The notes under the pieces are model-generated. The model saw only the letters and a list, made by a program, of their open reading frames with translations. It was not told where the DNA came from and made no database searches. A stretch of 64,000 bases of DNA from NCBI RefSeq assembly GCF_041435215.1, contig NZ_CP108394.1, positions 9,672,001-9,736,000 on the forward strand, read 5' to 3'. Each line of letters starts with the position of its first letter. Position 1 is the stretch's first letter. This document shows, piece after piece, positions 56,801 through 61,794 of the stretch. This DNA comes from Streptomyces sp. NBC_01314 (GTDB lineage: Bacteria; Actinomycetota; Actinomycetes; Streptomycetales; Streptomycetaceae). Made by a program: the position numbers and the translations under genes.

Positions 56801-57570
56801 ACCCGCTCGGCGACCCGGAGAACCCGCGCCGGCGTCCGGAGGAGAACCACATATCCAAGTACCTCGGCACCTCCTCCAAGTCGGTCTTCGGTGGCGGAGG
56901 CCAAGACGCCGGTGAGGCGAAGGACGGGCAGCCCCCTGGCTGGACGGACATCAGGCAGCGGGGCCTGAGTGAGGGAAGCCGCTGGGTGCGGATGCATCTC
57001 CTGCCGGAGCGGCTCGGTGGTAAGGCGTCCGGAAACAACCTCGTTCCGGCTCGCGGACCGGAGATGAACAACAAGTTCCTGCACGGCATCGAGCAGGAGG
57101 CCTACGACGCGATTCCGGACCGGGCGGCGGTCATCTGGTACAAGTCCAGGGCGAAATTCGATCACCAGGACTACCCCCACATTCCCAGCCACATCTACGC
57201 GGAGTACGGGGGGTACGACAAGGTCTCCGGGACGGGGAAGAATCGGAGTGACTGGCGGTCCAACGGGACCTCGAAGCCGTTCGGCCTGCCCCACGAACCC
57301 ATCGCGGCGAACGAGAAAACCCGCCTGTCCATCAATGACGTCGGTCGTCCGACCATCAAAGCCAGACTCCTGGACGGAAAGTACGAGAGCCTGGCCAAGG
57401 ACTTCGTCGCAGCCCGGGACGATCTGCACAAGACGGGGGGAACCTTCAGCGGGCAGGCTGATGTCCACGCGCTGTTGACGGACCGTCTGAACCCAAAGCG
57501 AGCCGGCATCGAGGTACTGAAACGCAACCTGCGGAAGTTGGATCGTGAACGCGAAGTCAACTGGAATTGA
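50860..57570 (+). CDS. Giant eCIS cargo protein: DUF4157 domain, coiled-coil/helical core and C-terminal HNH-like nuclease
   Basis: 2236 residues from GTG 50860. Order: DUF4157 (about 33-118) with LAHELLHTVQ; acidic, disordered Glu/Asp/Gln/Ala-rich region (about 250-860); charged coiled coil (about 1130-1255); hydrophobic-amphipathic helical region (about 1260-1590, including LPVIIGVLVVEKVVAKLIPG) that looks membrane-interacting; nine KPKDD repeats (1624-1668); Arg/Asp repeat region (about 1745-1845); a conserved pre-toxin module (GERHTLMFHGRGPRAPMYIH, STPQEV); and a nuclease-like tip (about 2026-2236) with RWVRMHLLPERLGG and GNNLVPARGPEMNN. It resembles a polymorphic-toxin DNA/RNA nuclease loaded by the particle. 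Enzymatic activity is inferred from motifs only. Confidence 0.88.
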   Translation: MNSQYQEASSEQTAEQRRRKRKERAANSRTPEPKDIVSGAGQPLDPGIRRELEERLGHDLSRVRLHTGRDAGHLTDLLGADAVAVGQDIFFAEGTFKPGTDEGRHLLAHELLHTVQNPHGLGALRAGRELGAVSLPQQAIEREAEAAAQDLVRQPEPGSAAESTEIEEGQATPGWLRYATADADRRRMEQLDPATIVDRMANTLLRSLRGDPEDRSGRVRLQLARMGPQVQDIVLERLELRLPTPVLDRLLEAVEETEQAGPLPTEAAAAPLAVPGAVEEVEEERERESGEERQEEDERADGPREEGDGRTAPADDRKDEDAQGQESDASGGQGAARDREEAAGRQQERSQDQQEDRQASGQGAQKDAADERKDAASTEKEQKEQDQSEEREAQEDTDSAQDEAAPEPEEQATEQEPQQAEAVREQAPAPAAVDRSGAEPGERPRTGGDIGAARTVGDPENEQDADDEPLGLDAESAEGDTEPDADEEAGRAPDADTEASGEDTAVDPRLFERRKRGAPRAPTLTFSDGPSVADEAQETAEPETAPDSAARTDEDRAVQGLLDGITADQDSAADGDRLAGAVASPGLGALETSVSITGKDADKERTEERQEDAEAARRDEEARAADGAGQDTAPAPGEAAGPGQLAKADEDARTQTAGSPSGSKGASDGGSRGEEAGRTASEAGASGRSGTEAGGGGGKDTGQQADKGTSQSENATGQDGKGTDQGKDGTQPAPTTPPSRDQDLTDGNGNATAPGPVTGPDKVSTPGPDTALKLAPGHGPVPMSAGPEAKTNAPKAAEAPASGGSTGGSTGSRAQPTGSKRQAARKAAKTARKGGGGGGRTASAPAPVRAGGRGGSRSAPAGGSKAKKEAPAPDVSNATPESGLATAGSLKPHQALETLKGVDGAVGRSVEKERSTLRKAPPKTQRPSGSPRTVPGGPTPAAPGTYTNAKVARTEATAGKTPEITGEQKPEGEVPGANVPEPSWWDIALTIGAQLFGKLLKEILPLDDLIDSILGLPTQDEGLQKAKVGDAPRLPLENDSDPQRTDEQSGKLDERKTELHRAGRDDAARPMGEDQLYPDVPKETLTGKVPGGKKSGKAGGPRSVSAGVPIESASAVAEHDRGPQIQAGFAEGRQKMGQERQAKDKKATDDRKQHDEDLKREVDASSKKQSDARDKGRTDISDSRDQWRKEQDDKVAEIDDKRGKKYDKVREDVKKKEEDTDKDVDKRTEDDNKKIETEQTTAEQDAEKKQNEGKDDADNWLEEAIEKLKEFFEGLKNAIKGIFEKARKAVTDLIDQFKQQVFKLIDDARNWVIDQINTFADALIALGDELLADYPAMRDKWRDTIDGARDWAVQKVNEFADDLKEVAGKLLDGLCGALLAGLDLLETGLLAAVDVAESVTVGALEFGAAVVQGLGEWAAIFNDIVSDPGDWISKAGAAAETGARDHLFDEIKTAVKAWFNQKVQEIIGIPMEDFQALIDGGVTVDQMAQMAWDEAVPQLPVIIGVLVVEKVVAKLIPGAGWVMAIIDALQVAWEVLSEVLNAFGLFMDFLKSVKSGNGALPFAKAVAAGVVALLEIVYQFLIEGVSRFMGKVADRLGDMLKTIRTKKDKPGQPDTPDQPSTPNKPKDEKPKDDKPKDDKPKDDKPKDDKPKDDKPKDDKPKDDKPKDDDPSATNKPADRPAPRKPSPDKTSRPQSKPRPGKRSSPEKKPRPSHTTRPKKRRDDERREEGRDINAARRKAKDAEKRTRDEDRDRRATRRGPARDTLRPDRRRPGRDRTDDRDRDPRNTRPDDKRRTDDRRPDRDGRDDRRRDTGRDRDRGRDRDRDRDGDRRPGDRPRRRDRRDDTAKPVNLPKVPFADADDGERHTLMFHGRGPRAPMYIHSTPQEVPPFMADWRKDLDKPEAENDKAKQLDYVNSAEEEYKEALDTQKKIPKETKGEAEKQEKRRLVYKLEKQMKKFADQARNRLYFDLPEPDFQPFKDHPLGDPENPRRRPEENHISKYLGTSSKSVFGGGGQDAGEAKDGQPPGWTDIRQRGLSEGSRWVRMHLLPERLGGKASGNNLVPARGPEMNNKFLHGIEQEAYDAIPDRAAVIWYKSRAKFDHQDYPHIPSHIYAEYGGYDKVSGTGKNRSDWRSNGTSKPFGLPHEPIAANEKTRLSINDVGRPTIKARLLDGKYESLAKDFVAARDDLHKTGGTFSGQADVHALLTDRLNPKRAGIEVLKRNLRKLDREREVNWN
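55729..55863 (+). repeat. Nine 15-bp units encoding KPKDD
   Basis: KPKDE followed by eight KPKDD units. The Pro codon mostly alternates CCG/CCC, so the DNA repeats with a 30-bp period (AAGCCGAAGGACGAC then AAGCCCAAGGACGAC). Forms a rigid charged linker before the Arg/Asp region. Confidence 0.95.
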
Positions 57571-57579
57571 GTAACTGTC

Positions 57580-58281
57580 ATGACGGGTAATAACGACACC
57601 GTGCTCCAGTTTCCCTTCGAGGAGTGCTGCGACAAGGTTCTGCGGGAGCTCGAAGAAGCCGCCGAACTCGATGTGGAGTGGGCCCGGTTCGGTGAGGTGT
57701 CCCAGTTGCTCGCCGAACCGTCCAGCGTCTTCCGGAACCTTGCCGCAGGCGAGGAGCTTCCCCTGAGCGAACGCGTCCAAGGGCATTTCTTCCGGCACGA
57801 CCGCATCGCGGCGCACTGGCGGCCCCGGCGTGCCGATTCACGGATGGTCGGCGAGTTCAGCCTCACCCACATCATGCGCGCCATCGTCGAGCACTACATG
57901 GACGACATCTGGGAAGGTGAGGACGACTGGGAGCGCGAGCTCTACAGCGAACTACGGTTCTTCGACGACACGCCCCGCAGCGGCTCAGGCCGTATGGCCC
58001 TGCTGCGTGCCACGCCAGGGGCCATGGACCCCGAGGTCTGGTTCTTCGACACACGCCAGGGCGCCATGCGGATGGAGCTGGACTACCCGGGATATCTGGA
58101 CGCCGTCCTCATCACCAAGGGCGTGATCGGCTGGCAGTACCTCTACTGCGAGCCGGCGCTCAGCGGTCTGGGCTTCGTGTCCTGCTCTGCCGGACTCAAG
58201 GAAATGGTGGAGACCTTCCCCACTCTTTTCCCTGACCACGACTACACGGACCTGCGGGCCCGACTTGAGGAACGCCTGTGA
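57580..58281 (+). CDS. Putative immunity protein paired with the cargo nuclease
   Basis: 233 residues from MTGNNDTVLQFPFEECCDKV, 9 bp after the cargo gene. Soluble, acidic, aromatic-rich alpha/beta protein with no signal or membrane segment (EVWFFDTRQGAMRMELDYPG, VIGWQYLYCEP, then KEMVETFPTLFPDHDYTDLR). Composition, size and the SMI1/KNR4-like end motif resemble SUKH-type immunity proteins that neutralise nuclease toxins. I could not match a family with certainty. It ends in a GTGA overlap with the next structural gene, so it is embedded in the particle operon. Confidence 0.62.
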   Translation: MTGNNDTVLQFPFEECCDKVLRELEEAAELDVEWARFGEVSQLLAEPSSVFRNLAAGEELPLSERVQGHFFRHDRIAAHWRPRRADSRMVGEFSLTHIMRAIVEHYMDDIWEGEDDWERELYSELRFFDDTPRSGSGRMALLRATPGAMDPEVWFFDTRQGAMRMELDYPGYLDAVLITKGVIGWQYLYCEPALSGLGFVSCSAGLKEMVETFPTLFPDHDYTDLRARLEERL

Positions 58282-58964
58282 CCCGCTACGCCGACATCCC
58301 CAAACCCATCCGCTCCGGAATAGTCGTAATCAACCCCGACACCGGCACCCCCCAGCGCATCATCGTCCTCCAATTCAACCCGGACACCCTGGAACGCAGC
58401 GTGAGCCCCCAGTCCGCCGGCGACAGCGGCGACGCCGGAGGCGGCGGCACCGGCAGCGGTGACAGGAACGAGGCCCTCCGCCTCAAGGGTCCCGCCCAGG
58501 AGACCTGGAAGTTCACGGCCGAGATCGACGCCACCGACCAGTTCGAGGTCGCCGCGCCCGACGGGATCCACCCGCAGCTGGCGACGCTCGAAATGCTGGT
58601 GCAGCCGACCGTGGCGCAACTCCGTGCCGCGAGCAAGCTGTCGCAGAAGGGCATCATCGAGATCAGCCCGATCGAGATGCCGCTCACCCTGTTCACCTGG
58701 GGCAGCAAGCGCGTCATGCCCGTACGCCTCACTGAACTGTCCGTCAACGAGTCGGCGTTCGACGTGAACCTCAACCCGATCCGGGCCTCGCTCAGCATCG
58801 GCATGAAGATCCTCACCGTCAGCGACCTGCCCGCAGGGCACCGCGGCGCCGACCTCTACCTGGCGCACCTCGCCCAGAAGGAACGCCTCGCCGCAGCCGC
58901 CCGCGGCGGGAGCTTCGGCTCGCTCGGGCTCACCGGAACCAACGCCGTGATCGGAAGGGGCTGA
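58278..58964 (+). CDS. eCIS adaptor protein (CIS tube-like N-terminal domain, Afp7/Pvc7-like)
   Basis: 228 residues from GTG 58278. Conserved blocks: IVVINPDTGTPQRIIVLQFN, PDTLERSV, LRLKGPAQETWKFTAEIDAT, GIHPQLATLEMLVQP, LFTWGSKRVMPVRLTELSVN and FDVNLNPIRASLSIGMKIL. This is the domain linking the tube to the baseplate hub, usually followed by a LysM module; here the LysM part is the separate next gene. A Gly/Ser-rich loop (about 48-60) interrupts the first sheet. Confidence 0.88.
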   Translation: MTRYADIPKPIRSGIVVINPDTGTPQRIIVLQFNPDTLERSVSPQSAGDSGDAGGGGTGSGDRNEALRLKGPAQETWKFTAEIDATDQFEVAAPDGIHPQLATLEMLVQPTVAQLRAASKLSQKGIIEISPIEMPLTLFTWGSKRVMPVRLTELSVNESAFDVNLNPIRASLSIGMKILTVSDLPAGHRGADLYLAHLAQKERLAAAARGGSFGSLGLTGTNAVIGRG

Positions 58965-58974
58965 ACCGCACACC

Positions 58975-59346
58975 ATGGCCGACATCGAGCCGTACGAGAA
59001 CGCCCTGGACGCGATTCCCGGAGCTCACCCGTACCCCCGCACCAGCCGCTACCACGACGCCGAGATCGGCATCCACCGGCAGCCCGACGGGACCGAAGTG
59101 CGGTACACCAAGCGCCGGTTGCTGCCCCCACTGGACGAGCAGGAGACCCAGCCCCACACCGTCGGCGCCGGCGAGCGCCCCGACCTGCTCGGGCAGCGCT
59201 ACTTCGGCGACCCCGGCCAGTGGTGGCAGATCGCCGACGTCAACCCCGTACTCGACCCTCGGGAGTTGACGGACGAGGCCGGGCGCGTCGTCGACATTCC
59301 GCTCGGCGGCGGGTTCTCCGGTGGCAGGGGAGACCGGCGTGTTTGA
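58975..59346 (+). CDS. LysM/gp53-like baseplate protein
   Basis: 123 residues from MADIEPYENALDAIPGAHPY. Contains TRRY-like basic start (TSRYHDAEIG), YTKRRLLPPL and a LysM-like segment HTVGAGERPDLLGQRYFGDP, GQWWQIADVNPVLDP. It stabilises the hub in the T4 gp53/P2 gpX sense. The last 26 nt overlap the spike-hub gene. A GGAAGGGG lies 12 nt upstream of ATG 58975. Confidence 0.88.
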   Translation: MADIEPYENALDAIPGAHPYPRTSRYHDAEIGIHRQPDGTEVRYTKRRLLPPLDEQETQPHTVGAGERPDLLGQRYFGDPGQWWQIADVNPVLDPRELTDEAGRVVDIPLGGGFSGGRGDRRV

Positions 59347-60478
59347 TCTGCCCGTGGGGCAGGGCCCCGTTCACATCACGCTCCACATGGGGCCCAAGCT
59401 CGCCCGGCCCGTCCCGGCCGAGGTCACCGAGGCGCTGCTGTCCGCGCAGATCACCGCCACGGCGGGGGAGCGGAGCGGCTTCCAGCTCGCCTTCGACCTG
59501 ACCAAGAACGGGCTCATCAGCCGGCGGCTCCTGCCCGAGGGGTTCTTCGATCCCAAGACGCGGATCATCGTCACCGTCGCCGTCAAGGGCACCCCCGACG
59601 TGCTCTTCGACGGCCTGATCGTCCGCCACGAGGTCGGCGCCAGCAACCAGCCCGGTCACTCCACCCTCACCGTCACCGGGGAAGACCTCACCCTCCTCAT
59701 GGACCTGGAGGAGCGCACCGCCCGTTACCCCAACCTGCCGCCCTCCGAGCGGGTGCTCAGCATCCTGCGCCGCTACTCCGACTACGGCATCCGGCCCGAC
59801 GTCTACACCGAGAAAGTGGCCCAGCCGCCGCATCAGGATCTGCGTGTGCACTACCAGACCGGCACCGACCTCCAGTACGTCACCGAGCTCGCCCGCGCCA
59901 ACGGCTACACCTTCTACCTGGAGCCTGGCCCCAACCCCGGCCAGTCCTCCGCCCGTTGGGGACCGGAAGTCCGTCTCGGCATCCGTCAGCACGCCCTCAA
60001 CGTCAACATGGACGCCAACTCCACTGTCGACCAGCTGACGTTCGCTTACGACGGGACCGCGCGGGAGGAACCGCAGGCCCGTTGGCAGGATCCGGGGACC
60101 CGGCAGTCGGCCCTGCTGCCCCAGCCGTCGATCAGTCCGCTGCGGCCTCCGCTCGGCAAGCGGCCCACCCCGGCGCTGAAGCGCAGGACCCTCGCCGGCA
60201 CCGCCAAGCAGCAGCGCGAGCAGGCTGAGGCCGAGCTGCTCGCCCGGGCCGCCGTGTCCGCCGACGTCGTCTCCGGCTCCGGTTCGCTCGACGTCAACCG
60301 GCACGGCTACATCCTGCAGCCGCGCCAGCTCGTCGGCGTACGCGGCGCGGGACGGGCGTACGACGGCGACTACTACGTCAAGTCCGTCACGCACAACCTG
60401 CGCCCGGGCTCGTTCCAGCAGAACTTCACCCTCTCCCGAGAGGGTCTCGAGGCCCGCAGCGACTTCGTACGGCCATAA
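59321..60478 (+). CDS. Spike hub protein, phage late control D / VgrG N-domain-like
   Basis: 385 residues from GTG 59321. Hallmarks of the gp27/gpD hub fold: FQLAFDLTKNGLISRRLLPE, RIIVTVAVKGTPDVLFDGLI, RHEVGASNQPGHSTLTVTGE DLTLLMDLEE, VHYQTGTDLQYVTELARANG and a C-terminal YYVKSVTHNLRPGSFQQNFT. Trimers bridge the sixfold tube and the threefold spike. Starts inside the previous gene. Confidence 0.92.
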   Translation: MAGETGVFDLPVGQGPVHITLHMGPKLARPVPAEVTEALLSAQITATAGERSGFQLAFDLTKNGLISRRLLPEGFFDPKTRIIVTVAVKGTPDVLFDGLIVRHEVGASNQPGHSTLTVTGEDLTLLMDLEERTARYPNLPPSERVLSILRRYSDYGIRPDVYTEKVAQPPHQDLRVHYQTGTDLQYVTELARANGYTFYLEPGPNPGQSSARWGPEVRLGIRQHALNVNMDANSTVDQLTFAYDGTAREEPQARWQDPGTRQSALLPQPSISPLRPPLGKRPTPALKRRTLAGTAKQQREQAEAELLARAAVSADVVSGSGSLDVNRHGYILQPRQLVGVRGAGRAYDGDYYVKSVTHNLRPGSFQQNFTLSREGLEARSDFVRP

Positions 60479-60512
60479 GGGCCACGTCACCGACCACCAG
60501 GAGCAGTTCAGC

Positions 60513-61049
60513 ATGGCGGCACCCAGCAATCGCTACCTCGGCAAGTTCCGCGGCCGGGTCGTCAGCAACGACGACCCGCTGCGCATCGGCCGTATCACCG
60601 TCGATGTCCCGGACGTCCTCGGCGACGAGCCGTCGACGTGGGCGCTGCCCTGCCTGCCGTTCACCGGGCCGCAGTCGGGGCAGTTCGTGGTGCCGTCACC
60701 GGGGGCCGGCGTGTGGGTGGAGTTCGAGCAGGGGGATCCCAGCTTTCCGGTGTGGACCGGGTGCTGGTACGGCGCCGCCGAGGAGCTTCCGCCCGACGCG
60801 CGCCGCGAACTCCAGGCCAACTCGCCCAACAAGCCCGTCGTCGTGCAGACGCCGCAGGCGCACAAGCTCGTCATGAACGACACGCCCGGCGCCGAGCAGG
60901 GGATTCTGCTCCAAGCCCAGGGCGGCGCGTACATCCGTATCACCAGAGAAGCGGTGGTCATCGCGACCGGCGCGGGCGCCGAGGTCGTCCTGCGCGGACG
61001 TGAAGTGACCATCAACGAGGGCCAGTTGACTGTGCTCTCGAAGCGATAG
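60513..61049 (+). CDS. Spike protein, baseplate gpV/gp5 OB-fold type
   Basis: 178 residues after AGGAG with a 10-nt spacer. OB-fold: RYLGKFRGRVVSNDDPLRIG, RITVDVPDVLG, WALPCLPFTGPQSGQFVVPS, GAGVWVEFEQGDPSFPVWTG CW; then a short beta-helical needle (KLVMNDTPGAEQGILLQAQG, GAEVVLRGREVTINEGQLTV). It forms the membrane-piercing needle under the hub. Small compared with full VgrG, as usual in eCIS. Confidence 0.93.
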   Translation: MAAPSNRYLGKFRGRVVSNDDPLRIGRITVDVPDVLGDEPSTWALPCLPFTGPQSGQFVVPSPGAGVWVEFEQGDPSFPVWTGCWYGAAEELPPDARRELQANSPNKPVVVQTPQAHKLVMNDTPGAEQGILLQAQGGAYIRITREAVVIATGAGAEVVLRGREVTINEGQLTVLSKR

Positions 61050-61069
61050 AAAACGGGGGACGAACCAAG

Positions 61070-61405
61070 TTGTCCGGGAGTTTACTCGACGCCGACGCCT
61101 TGATCGGCTGCCCGCACGGCGGCCGCGTCAGCGCCGCCACCACATCCACCGGCGGTGTACGGGCCGGGGGCGCCGCCGTCGCCACAGCAGCGCACAGCTA
61201 CGTGGTCACCGGCTGCCCGCACACCGTGAACGGCGCGCCCTCGCCGTGTGTGACGGTCCGTTGGGCCGCCGACGGCTCCGGGATCACCGTCGACGGCGCG
61301 CCCGTGCTGCTCGACACCTCCGCGGCCCAGTGCTTCACCGCGGCCTTCGTGCCGCAGGGCCCGCCCGTCGTCCAGGCCGCGCAGCGAAAGGTCACCGTCC
61401 GATGA
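61070..61405 (+). CDS. PAAR-like spike tip protein with a TTA codon
   Basis: 111 residues from TTG 61070 (SGSLLDADALIGCPHGGRVS), with CGGGGGA 9 nt upstream and no ATG/GTG alternative that keeps the N-terminus. Cys/His motifs GCPHGG (about 13-18), GCPHTVNG (about 48) and a later AAQCFTAAF could coordinate a metal at the tip, as in PAAR proteins; position between spike and gp25 fits. Codon 5 is TTA (61082-61084), very rare in Streptomyces and decoded only by the bldA tRNA. It overlaps the next gene by ATGA. Confidence 0.75.
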   Translation: MSGSLLDADALIGCPHGGRVSAATTSTGGVRAGGAAVATAAHSYVVTGCPHTVNGAPSPCVTVRWAADGSGITVDGAPVLLDTSAAQCFTAAFVPQGPPVVQAAQRKVTVR

Positions 61406-61794
61406 GCCGCCACACCAGCACCCGCCCGCGTTCCGACGTCGCGTTCCCGTTCCGCGCCGACCGACGGGGACGTACTGCGCACGCCACCCACGGCGAGCAC
61501 GTCCACGACCTCATCGAGCAGCTCCTCTTCACCAGCCCCGGCGAGCGCGTGATGCGCCCCGACTTCGGCTGCGGACTCCTCGACCTGGTCTTCGCCCCGG
61601 CCGGCCCCGAGCTGATCAGCACCCTGGAACTCTCCGTGCATGCCTCGCTCCAGCGCTGGCTCGGCGACCTCATCGACGTGGAGGCCCTCGACGTGGTCAG
61701 TGAGGACAACGTCGTCCGCGTGTACCTGTCGTACGCCGTCCGTGCCACCGGCACCCGCCGTGACGACGTGTTCGAAGGGAGGGCCACGGCATGA
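61402..61794 (+). CDS. Baseplate wedge protein, gp25/GPW family
   Basis: 130 residues from ATG 61402. Signature HVHDLIEQLLFTSPGERVMR, PDFGCGLLDLVFAPAGPELI (gp25 fold with the conserved PxFG(C/S)GL) and a C-terminal strand DNVVRVYLSYAV. Initiates sheath polymerisation at the baseplate. Overlaps both neighbours by 4 nt. Confidence 0.94.
   Translation: MSRHTSTRPRSDVAFPFRADRRGRTAHATHGEHVHDLIEQLLFTSPGERVMRPDFGCGLLDLVFAPAGPELISTLELSVHASLQRWLGDLIDVEALDVVSEDNVVRVYLSYAVRATGTRRDDVFEGRATA

Noticed and set aside
53647..57816. A 1389-codon minus-strand frame opposite the cargo gene
   Set aside because: It mirrors the Lys/Asp/Glu repeats of the true gene as Leu/Val repeats; no recognisable domain.
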